NCBI GenBank assembly: GCA_034658975.1
Contig: JAYEGJ010000035.1
Span: 1-14,210, forward strand
DNA length: 14,210 nucleotides
Direction of reading: 5' to 3'
Source of the DNA: SZUA-217 sp034658975
GTDB lineage: Bacteria; Actinomycetota; Acidimicrobiia; Spongiisociales; ZC4RG35
The notes beneath the pieces were generated by a model that saw only the letters and a program-made list of their open reading frames with translations, did not search any database and was not told where the DNA came from. Below are positions 1 to 7,192 of this stretch, in pieces (position 1 is the stretch's first letter; every line of letters starts with the position of its first letter). Both the position numbers and the translations under genes were made by a program.

Positions 1-185
1 GCGAGTCTTCAGCGGTGGGTTGTCCATCACTGCTACACCGAAGTCGGACGTTCGATCGTACCTGGCATTACCTGCTCCTACGTGTTGCGGCCCCGGGAGG
101 GTACCCGGTTGGCGGAGCCGGATATCAGGACGTCCGCCCTCGTGACGTCATGCGAGTCCTGAAGAACCTAGAGTGCTAGCGAACT
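1..185. other. Upstream non-coding region of the ABC ATPase gene
   Basis: No gene could be supported in this 185-bp stretch. It holds two perfect 8-bp palindromes, GGACGTCC (128-135) and TGACGTCA (143-150), whose GACGTC cores lie 15 bp apart and 36-58 bp before the first start codon. They could be a regulator site. A weak -10-like TAGAGT lies at 169-174, which would give a very short leader. A minus-strand ATG at 25-27 could open a gene leaving the window on the left, but only nine codons are visible, so it is not called. Confidence 0.35.
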
Positions 186-968
186 ATGACGACCGAACGT
201 GATGCTCAGATTTTTTCGGACGCCACCCAGACCAAGGGCGAGGCGGTAATAGAGGTAATCGGTGTAGACAAGTACTTCGGTGACTTCCAAGCCCTGAAGG
301 AAATCAACTTCAAGGTCGGGAAACAGGAAGTGATCGTCGTCATTGGCCCATCGGGGTCCGGCAAATCCACGCTGATCCGCTGTATCAATCGACTCGAGAA
401 ACACGACCGGGGAACGATCGTGGTCGACGGGATCGAGTTGTCCGACGACCTCAAGAACATCCAGGAGATCCGTCGAGAGACCGGGATGGTGTTCCAGCAG
501 TTCAATCTTTTCCCGCATCTGACGGTGATCGACAACGTCACGTTGGCTCCTCGCCAGGTGCGACGTGAGGCCCGGGATGAGGCTGAGGAGTCTGCGATGC
601 AGCTTCTCGAGCGTGTTGGGATTCCGGAGCAGGCCAACAAATACCCGGCCCAGCTCTCCGGCGGTCAGCAGCAACGGGTGGCTATCGCCCGGTCCCTGGC
701 GATGAAACCCAAAGTAATGCTTTTCGACGAGCCCACCTCGGCTCTGGACCCGGAGATGATCAAAGAGGTCCTCGACGTGATGATCGAACTGGCCCAGGGG
801 GGCATGACCATGATCGTGGTGACCCACGAGCTGGGGTTCGCCAAAGCCGTAGCCGATCGTGTCGTCTTCATGGCCGATGGACAGATCGTCGAGGTGGGAA
901 CTCCGGAGCACTTCTTCACCAACCCCGAAGAAGATCGCACCAGGTTGTTCCTGAGCCAGATCCTGTAG
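186..968 (+). CDS. Amino acid ABC transporter ATP-binding protein (GlnQ/HisP-like)
   Basis: This is the cytoplasmic ATPase subunit that powers an importer, most likely for a polar amino acid such as glutamine, glutamate or an ectoine-like compound. Seen in the 260-residue product: Walker A GPSGSGKST (54-62), a Q-loop in FQQFNLFP (103-110), signature LSGGQQQR (157-164), Walker B VMLFDEP (177-183) followed by TSALDPE, and the switch His in VVTHELGFA (214). The FQQFNLFPHLTV and TSALDPE wording is typical of the polar amino acid (PAAT) family, and the length is near the family norm of about 240-260. The first 20 residues are extra. No clear ribosome binding site precedes the ATG, so the mRNA may be nearly leaderless. 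Cognate permease and solute-binding genes are not in the window and may lie to the left. The HAD gene follows after 18 bp. The exact substrate cannot be read from the ATPase. Confidence 0.93.
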   Translation: MTTERDAQIFSDATQTKGEAVIEVIGVDKYFGDFQALKEINFKVGKQEVIVVIGPSGSGKSTLIRCINRLEKHDRGTIVVDGIELSDDLKNIQEIRRETGMVFQQFNLFPHLTVIDNVTLAPRQVRREARDEAEESAMQLLERVGIPEQANKYPAQLSGGQQQRVAIARSLAMKPKVMLFDEPTSALDPEMIKEVLDVMIELAQGGMTMIVVTHELGFAKAVADRVVFMADGQIVEVGTPEHFFTNPEEDRTRLFLSQIL

Positions 969-986
969 GCGTTTCCCGGGCGCCTC

Positions 987-1637
987 GTGCCGGCCATAGA
1001 CATTGCAGTCCTCGATCTGGGGGGAACCACGGTGCGTATCGGTGACGTGGTTGAGCAAGCGGTGCGACAAGTCACTGGCGACCAGTTCGATTCGGTCGAG
1101 TTCACGGCCATGCGAGGGGCTTCGAAGCTGGATCTCATGACAAGGCTGGTGGGGCCGGCGAGTGCGCCCGCTGCTCATGCCGGGTTCGAGGAGATGATCC
1201 AATCGGCGGTGGTGTCGGGTGAGATCACTCCGATGCCGGGTGCGAGCGAGGCCATTGAGGAGATCAGGTCTCGAGGTACCAGAGTTTGCCTTCTCACCGG
1301 CTTCTCTGAGTCGATCCACCGCTCCATGTTGGAGCGTTTTGGATGGGTTGAGTCGGTGGATCTCGCCTTGTCGCCAAGTCAGGAGCTTCGCGGTCGTCCG
1401 TGGCCGGACCTGATCCTGACGGCCGCCGCTCGGCTCCACACCAGCGGCATGGATGCTGTTGCAGTGGTGGGCGATACGACCAACGACGTCGAGGCTGCCC
1501 GGCGGGCGGGAGCCGGGATCTGTGCCGCCGTGCTCACCGGAGCACACCGTCGGTCCACGCTGGCCGGGGCAAACCCGACTCATATCCTCAGCGACCTGGC
1601 CGAGTTCGTGGAGATCATCACCCCACCGGCCGATTGA
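987..1637 (+). CDS. Phosphonatase-like HAD-superfamily hydrolase
   Basis: A cytoplasmic HAD hydrolase of 216 residues starting at GTG. Motif I reads VLDLGGTTV, with nucleophile Asp10. The position two residues later, Asp in most HAD phosphatases, is Gly12. Phosphonoacetaldehyde hydrolase (PhnX) and its relatives also lack Asp there (DxAGT). Motif II is Thr104 in LLTGF. The motif III region GRPWPDLIL (136-144) has Arg137, as in the PhnX-like clade, and motif IV is VGDTTNDVEA (161-170) with Asp163 and Asp167. The C-terminal LTGAHRRSTL / PTHILSDLAEF pattern also fits phosphonatase-like HADs. A cap helix carries Lys47 (GASKLDL), a candidate for the PhnX Schiff-base lysine, but the alignment is uncertain. 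It is probably cotranscribed with the ABC ATPase, with an 18-bp gap and no visible SD. The substrate is unknown; an ordinary phosphomonoester is as possible as a phosphonate. Confidence 0.8.
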   Translation: MPAIDIAVLDLGGTTVRIGDVVEQAVRQVTGDQFDSVEFTAMRGASKLDLMTRLVGPASAPAAHAGFEEMIQSAVVSGEITPMPGASEAIEEIRSRGTRVCLLTGFSESIHRSMLERFGWVESVDLALSPSQELRGRPWPDLILTAAARLHTSGMDAVAVVGDTTNDVEAARRAGAGICAAVLTGAHRRSTLAGANPTHILSDLAEFVEIITPPAD

Positions 1638-1697
1638 ATCGAGTTCGCCCCGCGCGGTACGAGATACTCCGGCGAAACGATCTAGCCTGTTCATCCC

Positions 1698-2792
1698 GTG
1701 TCCTCATCGAGATTCGCCGCAGTTGTTGTATTGGGTGGTGGCCTGTTTGCCGGCGTTGCCGCTTTCTCCTTGTGGAACAACGCTGCTGCACCTGCCGCAA
1801 TCCTGCCACCGGTAGCAATCGAGACGACAACGACGGCCGCGCCGACAACGACGACCACGGTGCCACCTTCCACCACCGCCATTCCGCCGACCACAACCAC
1901 GACGGAGGAGCCAAAGGGGACACTCGTCATCCACGGCACCGGTGACGTTGCCGTCGACCCCAACTACATCCCTGCACTTCGTGCCAATGGATGGGATTAC
2001 GCCTGGACGGGACTGGATGGCCTGTTCATCGAGGACGATCTGACGGTGGTCAATCTCGAATGTGTGCCGTCGGACATCGGCACTGCCCTCAACAAGGCCT
2101 TTGTCTTTCGGTGCCCCACCGAGGCCCTTCCTTCGGTCCTGGCCAATGGGGTCGAGGTCGCCAACATGGGTAACAACCACTCCGGTGACTACGGCAAGGA
2201 TGCCCTCGTCGATGGCCGGGCTCAGTTGCTCGCCGCCGGGATCGCCCCGGTTGGCGCCGGTGCCGATTTCGATGAGGCAGGCGCCCCGGCTCTGTTCGAG
2301 ATCAATGGCTGGACCGTCGCCGTGATCGGATTCGGCGGGGTCGCTCCAAGTCCAAGTTGGTTTGCGGCGGAAGATCGTCCCGGCATGCGCAGCGGCGACC
2401 ACATCGATGAGATGGTCAACGCCGTTCTCGCGGCAGATGAGTTGGCCGACATCGTCATCGTGACCATCCATTGGGGTAGGGAGCTCGAGACCGAGCCGAA
2501 CCCGGATGACATACCGAGAGCGCTGGCGATGATCGAAGCCGGCGCCGATATCATCTTCGGCCATCACCAGCATCGCCTCAATCCGCTCGAGATGGTGAAT
2601 GGTGCGGCAGTCTTCTGGGGTCTTGGCAACTTCGTTTGGCCCCACAACTCGATTCCGAGCGCAACGACCGCGGTGGCTCGGGCGGTTGTGCATCCTGACG
2701 GCTCAATCGAGGCCTGCCTGATCCCGGCCTTCATCGAAACCCACGGGCACCCGGTGCTTACCGGTGAACCCGAATGCGGACCCGGCTCATAG
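1698..2792 (+). CDS. CapA-family (PGA_cap) metallophosphoesterase-fold protein, membrane-anchored
   Basis: A 364-residue exported protein. Residues 8-27 form a hydrophobic signal anchor. Residues 42-71 form a Thr/Pro/Ala linker, and a CapA/PgsA-type domain fills about 75-345. Seen motifs are HGTGDVAV (79-86), VVNLEC (117-122), NMGNNHSGDYG (156-166), TIHWGRE (256-262), GHHQHRLNPLE (288-298) and WGLGNF (307-312). Together these are the conserved metal-site blocks of the family. CapA proteins are known from poly-gamma-glutamate capsule synthesis, but many homologues sit outside capsule loci and their activity is undefined. No capB/capC genes are present here, so a capsule role should not be assumed. 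Start is GTG with no SD. The next gene begins 10 bp after this stop, so the two are almost certainly cotranscribed. The product would act at the outer face of the membrane. Confidence 0.87.
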   Translation: MSSSRFAAVVVLGGGLFAGVAAFSLWNNAAAPAAILPPVAIETTTTAAPTTTTTVPPSTTAIPPTTTTTEEPKGTLVIHGTGDVAVDPNYIPALRANGWDYAWTGLDGLFIEDDLTVVNLECVPSDIGTALNKAFVFRCPTEALPSVLANGVEVANMGNNHSGDYGKDALVDGRAQLLAAGIAPVGAGADFDEAGAPALFEINGWTVAVIGFGGVAPSPSWFAAEDRPGMRSGDHIDEMVNAVLAADELADIVIVTIHWGRELETEPNPDDIPRALAMIEAGADIIFGHHQHRLNPLEMVNGAAVFWGLGNFVWPHNSIPSATTAVARAVVHPDGSIEACLIPAFIETHGHPVLTGEPECGPGS

Positions 2793-2802
2793 CGGAGGCC
2801 GC

Positions 2803-4362
2803 ATGAGTCGAGGCACCGCCCTGCTGACCGTGGTGGTTGCGGTCGGCGTCGCAGCAGGGGTCCTGGCCTTTGGTGCATTCGGCACCGGCTCCCGAGACTC
2901 AGCAGAAGCGGTCGCTACAGCAACCTCAACTGACGCTGTGTTCGCAACGACGTCTACTACGCCTGCAAGCACAACGACGTCGGCCCCGCCCACGACTACC
3001 ACCACCGAACCGGTACGCGAGCCGGGGACCGTGCCAGGTTGGACTGTTGGTCGATCGTGGGGGTCCGTCACGGGCCTGACCATGTTCCGGGGCAACCCGA
3101 CCAGGACCTTCTATGGGATGGGTCCGGTGCCGAAGAGTCCTTCGGTGGCGTGGTCGTATCCCGACTCTGCAATGTGCAGCACCTCTTCGGCCGGGGGCGA
3201 GACGAAAGTGTGGTGTGGGATGGGTTGGACCGGCCAGCCTGTCGTCTATGAGAGATCCGACGGCGTCACCGAGTTGATCTTCGGCGCCTACGACCGTGCG
3301 GTGCATTTCGTCGACGCGAACACGGGGACGCCGACTCGTCCCCGCTACGTCACCGGGGACCTCATCAAGGGCAGCGTGACTCTCGACCCGGACGGGTTTC
3401 CGCTCCTCTACTTCGGGTCCCGCGACAACCAACTCCGGATCCTTGCGTTGGACCGGGATTCTCCCGAGGTCCTTTGGTCGCTGAACGCCAACGAGGTCAA
3501 TGGCATCTGGAACAACGACTGGGACTCCAATCCGTCGATCATCGATGACGTGATGTATGAGGGAGGGGAGAACGGCTGGTTCTTCGCGTACCTGCTCAAC
3601 AGGTCGGTGAACACCGATGGTCTCGTGACGGTTGAGCCGGAGCGTCTGGTGGCGATGCCCGGCTACAACGATGACCTGATCTCCAAGTCAGGGAGAAACG
3701 TCAGCATCGAAACGTCGGTCGTCGCCTTCGAGGACCGTGTCTATTTCGGCAATTCGGGGGGAAGAGTCGTCGGGCTAGATGTTTCCCGTGTCCGTGAGAG
3801 GGAGGCCCCGATCGTCTTCGACTACTACGCCGGCGGCGACATCGATGCGACGATCGTCGTCGACGCGGACGGCTATCTCTATGTCTCCATCGAGCACGAG
3901 CCCTCCCAGATGGACGTCTTCGAGCGGGAGCGCAACCACGAAGTCGGTCAACTGGTCAAGCTCGACCCCTACGCCGACGGCGATCCGAGGATTTGGGGTC
4001 TGGACCTCACGGACGGCTTTGAGGACGCCGGCTTATGGGCGACCCCGGCCCTGCACGAGGGGGTGCTGTATGTGAACACCCACAACGGAGACCTGCTCGC
4101 AGTGGACAGCGACGACGGTTCGGTGGTGTGGTCCGACGAGGTTGGGTGGCACTCCTGGTCGTCACCGGCAGTGGTGGACCAGACGTTGATTGTCGCCACC
4201 TGTCTCGGCGACCTGCGCGGCTACTCCCTCGCCGACCCGCGTTCACCCGCTCTCGAGTGGACCGTGCCCGGCAATGGGGCATGTCTCGAGGCGACTCCGG
4301 CGGTTTGGGACGGGTCGATCTACCTCGGCTCCCGCGATGGCTTCATGAGGGCTTACCGCTGA
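2803..4362 (+). CDS. PQQ-like beta-propeller repeat protein, secreted or membrane-anchored
   Basis: A 519-residue product. The ATG at 2803 was chosen over an in-frame GTG at 2764 because GGAGG (2794-2798) lies just before it and the hydrophobic segment (residues 6-24) then sits at the N-terminus. Residues 38-70 form a Ser/Thr/Pro linker. From about 90 onward come repeated propeller blades of the PQQ/BamB type: IFGAYDRAVHFVDANTG (159-175), LYFGSRDNQLRILALD (202-217), VYFGNSGGRVVGLDVS (313-328), LYVNTHNGDLLAVDSDDGS (422-440), IVATCLGDLRGYSL (463-476) and IYLGSRDGFMRAYR (506-519). No cytochrome c motif or dehydrogenase-specific Trp-docking motif was recognised, so a scaffold or sensor role outside the cell is more likely than a quinoprotein enzyme. 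Cys125, Cys138, Cys467 and Cys494 could form disulfides. It lies between two other Thr-linker exported proteins. Confidence 0.85.
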   Translation: MSRGTALLTVVVAVGVAAGVLAFGAFGTGSRDSAEAVATATSTDAVFATTSTTPASTTTSAPPTTTTTEPVREPGTVPGWTVGRSWGSVTGLTMFRGNPTRTFYGMGPVPKSPSVAWSYPDSAMCSTSSAGGETKVWCGMGWTGQPVVYERSDGVTELIFGAYDRAVHFVDANTGTPTRPRYVTGDLIKGSVTLDPDGFPLLYFGSRDNQLRILALDRDSPEVLWSLNANEVNGIWNNDWDSNPSIIDDVMYEGGENGWFFAYLLNRSVNTDGLVTVEPERLVAMPGYNDDLISKSGRNVSIETSVVAFEDRVYFGNSGGRVVGLDVSRVREREAPIVFDYYAGGDIDATIVVDADGYLYVSIEHEPSQMDVFERERNHEVGQLVKLDPYADGDPRIWGLDLTDGFEDAGLWATPALHEGVLYVNTHNGDLLAVDSDDGSVVWSDEVGWHSWSSPAVVDQTLIVATCLGDLRGYSLADPRSPALEWTVPGNGACLEATPAVWDGSIYLGSRDGFMRAYR

Positions 4363-4392
4363 CAAAGGCTCAATAGGCAGTCCTTGAACCAT

Positions 4393-4932
4393 ATGATTCC
4401 GACCGGGATGCGGAGACTTACCGGAGCACTATTACTTCTCGTTGCCGGATGTGCGGCGACGAGTGTCGAGACGACCACTACGGCCGCGCCCGTCACCACC
4501 TCCACGACAATCGCCTCGACCACGACCACCCGGGCTCCAGCCGTTGATGAGTGCCCTCCCGCGCCCTACGAGGTGGGTTTCCTCCCGGTCGGGGTAGGCG
4601 AAGGCGGCCTCGACATGAGTCAGATAGAGCCGGACGTGTGGACCTCCGTGGGCGGTACGCAGACCACCTTCTTTGGCCGCAACGACGCCACGGTGGCGAT
4701 TGCCCTCATTCGGGGGACACTGCCCGCCGTCGACTGGCCGGGAGAGAAGGGCGAGATCGAGATCGACGGAACGCGGGCCGCCGTGGGCGCGCACCCGGAT
4801 GGCACCTGGGTGGCAGGCTGGTTCGAGGCCCCCGGGGAGAGATGCGACCTCTACAGCATGGTCTTCTATCCGCCCTGGAATCCGAGCGATGTGGAGCAGG
4901 TCCTTGCATCGATGAACAGGGTGGGCGGCTAG
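4393..4932 (+). CDS. Small putative lipoprotein of unknown function
   Basis: A 179-residue product that I do not recognise. It has a short charged N-terminus (MRRL), a hydrophobic stretch and the lipobox LVAGC, with Cys20 as the predicted lipidation site. Residues 27-48 are a Thr/Ser/Pro linker. The mature part, about 52-179, is a single small domain. Its two cysteines (54 and 151) are spaced to close it by a disulfide, and it is rich in beta-type segments such as VAIALIRGTLPAVDW and EIEIDGTRAAVGA. The start is uncertain: TTG 4384, ATG 4393 and ATG 4408 are all in frame. AGGCAG at 4375-4380 could serve the first, and 4408 gives the tightest lipoprotein signal. It follows the propeller gene by 30 bp and probably ends the left-hand transcript. 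Confidence 0.72.
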   Translation: MIPTGMRRLTGALLLLVAGCAATSVETTTTAAPVTTSTTIASTTTTRAPAVDECPPAPYEVGFLPVGVGEGGLDMSQIEPDVWTSVGGTQTTFFGRNDATVAIALIRGTLPAVDWPGEKGEIEIDGTRAAVGAHPDGTWVAGWFEAPGERCDLYSMVFYPPWNPSDVEQVLASMNRVGG

Positions 4933-4982
4933 TAGGTTTTGCGTTCCTAATGCTGTGCGTTCGGTATCTCGACTCTGCGACG

Positions 4983-5369
4983 TCAAGAACGCGTTTTCGA
5001 CTCAGCCCAGCTCTTCCAGGCGGTGAACCCGCCTTCCAGGTCGGTGGCTCCCGCAACCCCGAGATCCTGAAGACGGGCGGCGGCGAGCGAGGAACTGAAG
5101 CCCTGATTGCACACGAGGATGACCCGCTGACCGTCTCGAACATCGAAAGCCTTGGTCTCGCTGGACGGAGCCAGCCGCCACTCGAGGATGGTTAGATCGA
5201 TGGGGTGGGCGCCGGGCAAATCCCCATCGCGTTGGCGCTGGGACGTGTCCCTGACATCTATGAGAAGTGCCCCGGCATCGACCTCGGCTTGTAGGTCCGC
5301 CGGCGTCACCCGTTCGAGACGTGCTCGGGCAGCGGCGAGGACTTCGGCGAGGGTCAGCGGTTCGGTCAT
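4983..5369 (-). CDS. Rhodanese-like domain protein (single-domain sulfurtransferase)
   Basis: A 128-residue cytoplasmic protein with one rhodanese domain. Such proteins pass sulfane sulfur through a persulfide on the active-site Cys, often to a thiol or cyanide acceptor. Seen here are LLIDVRD (35-41), PGAHPIDLTI (52-61), the catalytic loop CNQGFSSS with Cys87 (87-94), and the C-terminal DLEGGFTAWKSW (110-121), which is a standard rhodanese ending. Length is typical for GlpE/PspE-like stand-alone domains, and no signal peptide was seen. The N-terminal 20 residues are an extra helix. The stop lies 50 bp from the converging lipoprotein stop. A possible SD-like GAGGTG lies rather far (13 nt) upstream. 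A bidirectional terminator (5415-5440) separates it from the SPFH operon, so it probably has its own promoter. The physiological acceptor is not deducible. Confidence 0.9.
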   Translation of the reverse strand: MTEPLTLAEVLAAARARLERVTPADLQAEVDAGALLIDVRDTSQRQRDGDLPGAHPIDLTILEWRLAPSSETKAFDVRDGQRVILVCNQGFSSSLAAARLQDLGVAGATDLEGGFTAWKSWAESKTRS

Positions 5370-5414
5370 GGGTGTGATTCAACACCTCTGACGTTCTTCC
5401 ATGCCGGAAGTGAG

Positions 5415-5440
5415 AAAGACCCCGCCGAGGCGGGGTCTTT
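5415..5440. terminator. Bidirectional Rho-independent terminator
   Basis: The arms AAAGACCCCGCC and GGCGGGGTCTTT are perfectly complementary, giving an 11-bp stem with a CGAG loop. The A-tract on one side becomes a T-tract on the other, so it can act on either strand. It lies just past the stop of the SPFH gene (5460) on the minus strand and is best read as the end of the padR-NfeD-SPFH operon. Confidence 0.85.
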
Positions 5441-5459
5441 CCATCGGAAGTCTCGACCC

Positions 5460-6383
5460 CTACGAGGCCGGCTCCTCCTGGGTTTCCTTGAACAGCTCGC
5501 CGATGGCGGCAACGGACCCGAGCACGCCGGCCGTGTCCAGCGGCAGGAAGATCTTGGTCGCCTGGCCGTCGGCTATTCCCTGCAAGGCCTCCATGTACTT
5601 GATCGCCAGCAGGTCGTCCGTCGGGTCACCGTTGTGGATCGCCCCGAACACCCGCTCGATGGCCTGGCCTTCACCCTCGGCCACGGTGAGCTTCTGATAC
5701 TTCTCGGCATCGGCGACTCGCTTGATCGCCTCGGCCTGGCCGTCGGCCTCGAGAATTCTGCTCTCCTTGGTGCCTTCTGCCTTGAGAATGGCTGCTCGCT
5801 TCAGCCCCTCGGCCTCGGTGACGGCAGCACGCCGGTCACGCTCGGCCTTCATCTGACGGTGCATGGCATCGGTCACGTCGATCGGGGGCTCGATCCGCTG
5901 GATCTCTACCCGGACCACCCTGACGCCCCACTTGTCGGTGGCATCGTCGAGGATCTCACGGAGCTTGGTGTTGATCACTTCGCGGGAGGTGAGCGCCGAA
6001 TCGAGGTCGAGGTCACCGATAACGTTCCTCAGGTTGGTCTGCGCCAGCTTGGTGATTGCGAGGATGAAATTCCCCACGTTGTACTGGAGCTTCACCGGGT
6101 CGGTGGCCTCGTAGTAGATGACGGCATCGACGGTGACCACCACGTTGTCCTTGGTGATGACCTCCTGAGGGGGCACGTCGATGACCTGCTCACGCATGTC
6201 CACCTTGGTCAGCCGCTTGATGAACGGCATGACCCAGCGCAAACCTGAGTCGACCGTTTTCTCGTATCGGCCAAGGAACTCGATCAGGCCCTTTTGAAAG
6301 GGCCTCACGACCTTGAATCCGGCGGCGGCGATGACAATGAGCGCCAGCGCGAGGACTGCAAATAGAGCTACTACAGCTTCCAT
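5460..6383 (-). CDS. SPFH/Band 7 paraslipin (QmcA-like membrane protein)
   Basis: A 307-residue stomatin/paraslipin-type protein. It has an N-terminal transmembrane helix (about 4-23), an SPFH domain (24-180) and a charged coiled-coil region rich in EAEG/KAEG repeats (180-240). A C-terminal tail (255-300) follows, with KYMEALQGIADGQATKIFLPLD typical of the family. Diagnostic blocks are RPFQKGLIEFLGRY (27-40), NLRNVIGDLDLDSALTSRE (117-135) and VEIQRIEPP (159-167). Paraslipins build large oligomeric rings that mark membrane microdomains, and they usually act with an NfeD partner, which is the adjacent upstream gene here. The start is supported by a strong purine-rich SD, GGAAGGAAGAG, close before the ATG. 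It is the last gene of the operon. The client protein is unknown; in other bacteria such pairs accompany membrane proteases or stress responses. Confidence 0.93.
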   Translation of the reverse strand: MEAVVALFAVLALALIVIAAAGFKVVRPFQKGLIEFLGRYEKTVDSGLRWVMPFIKRLTKVDMREQVIDVPPQEVITKDNVVVTVDAVIYYEATDPVKLQYNVGNFILAITKLAQTNLRNVIGDLDLDSALTSREVINTKLREILDDATDKWGVRVVRVEIQRIEPPIDVTDAMHRQMKAERDRRAAVTEAEGLKRAAILKAEGTKESRILEADGQAEAIKRVADAEKYQKLTVAEGEGQAIERVFGAIHNGDPTDDLLAIKYMEALQGIADGQATKIFLPLDTAGVLGSVAAIGELFKETQEEPAS

Positions 6384-6415
6384 ATCTCTTCCTTCCTTCT
6401 AATTCTGAGTGTTTG

Positions 6416-7192
6416 TCAGCTCCCCAGCTGTTCTACGAACAGCCGGGTTCCTTTTACGTCTGTCACTACGATTCTCGCTCCGGTTGCGATGGGCTGATCG
6501 GCCGTCGCACGCCACTCCTCGTTGAGGATCCGGACCATGCCCGCTCCCGTGCGTGGGTCGATCTCCTGAAGGACCAATCCCTCGGCTCCGACCCATCGGT
6601 TGGCTCCGACCCTCGGCTGCTCACCTTCGTCCTGACGGCCGATGTATCGGCGCAGGTAGGCCAGTGCGAACACGGATACTCCGAAGAACACCAGCCACTG
6701 GGCAAGCAGCGCCGCGTTGAACCATGCCAGGATCGCAGCGGCTGCCGCCCCGATGGCGAAGGGGAGCAGGAAGAAGCCGGCAGTGAGCACCTCGCCGACA
6801 CCCATTACAATGGCGAAGATCGTCCACATCCACCGCCAAACTTCATTATCCACGTCGCTACCTCCTTGTCCGGCGACTGCGGCCGCCGCAATCAGCGCTG
6901 CCGTTCCCAACCCGTAGAGGATCGTATCTCTACGAGTGTCTCTTTCTTTCTTCGTATTGCCAACTTGAACGTCTCTCCAACTGGCGACGGCCCTTCCTCT
7001 GTGGGCCGTCGCCCAGTTTTCGGCGAACTGCGCTTTGTCACCGACGACGTCTTCGACGCTCTTCCCGTCTGCCTCGGCGTCGAGTAGGTGCCCCTCGAGT
7101 TCGGCCCGCATTTCAGCGACCGTCGTCGGCCCGATCCCGGTTTCGAGCCAGTAGCGCTCGATCTCGGCGACGACCTGACTGCGATCAGGCAT
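6416..7192 (-). CDS. Membrane protein with HAAS-like N-terminal region and C-terminal NfeD domain
   Basis: A 258-residue protein in two parts. Residues 1-75 are soluble and helical (VAEIERYWLETGIG, MRAELEGHLLDAEADGKS). They resemble the HAAS/DUF1700-type domain that habitually follows PadR regulators. A transmembrane helix follows at 90-108. Three more hydrophobic segments (about 121-181) and a small OB-fold region (195-258, VGAEGLVLQEIDPRTGAGMV ... GTRLFVEQL) match short NfeD proteins, the partners of SPFH proteins. Its start codon overlaps the padR stop by 8 nt, indicating translational coupling, and the SPFH gene follows after 32 bp. No serine protease (ClpP-like) domain is present, so this is the short NfeD form. 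The NfeD call is firm. The HAAS call rests on pattern plus the PadR neighbour and is less sure. Inference: the N-terminal part may link membrane-domain state to the PadR regulator. Confidence 0.85.
   Translation of the reverse strand: MPDRSQVVAEIERYWLETGIGPTTVAEMRAELEGHLLDAEADGKSVEDVVGDKAQFAENWATAHRGRAVASWRDVQVGNTKKERDTRRDTILYGLGTAALIAAAAVAGQGGSDVDNEVWRWMWTIFAIVMGVGEVLTAGFFLLPFAIGAAAAAILAWFNAALLAQWLVFFGVSVFALAYLRRYIGRQDEGEQPRVGANRWVGAEGLVLQEIDPRTGAGMVRILNEEWRATADQPIATGARIVVTDVKGTRLFVEQLGS

Noticed and set aside
1..27. Start of a divergent minus-strand gene at position 27
   Set aside because: Only nine codons are visible and no ribosome binding site precedes the ATG.
168..1694. Long minus-strand open frames opposite the ABC/HAD genes and opposite clpB (8148-10262)
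   Set aside because: They are His/Arg/Asp-rich antisense shadows common in high-GC coding DNA, with no family motifs, and both overlap clearly real genes.
1840..1915. Thr-codon runs (ACGACCACG type) in the exported proteins as tandem DNA repeats
   Set aside because: They are irregular at the DNA level and are explained by Thr/Pro linker coding rather than by a repeat element.
4945..4956. TCCTAATGCTGT, repeated at 10876-10887, both copies just after a plus-strand stop in convergent gaps
   Set aside because: A few shared 12-mers are expected by chance in 14 kb, there is no dyad symmetry, and no third copy was noticed. The matching position is curious but not enough.
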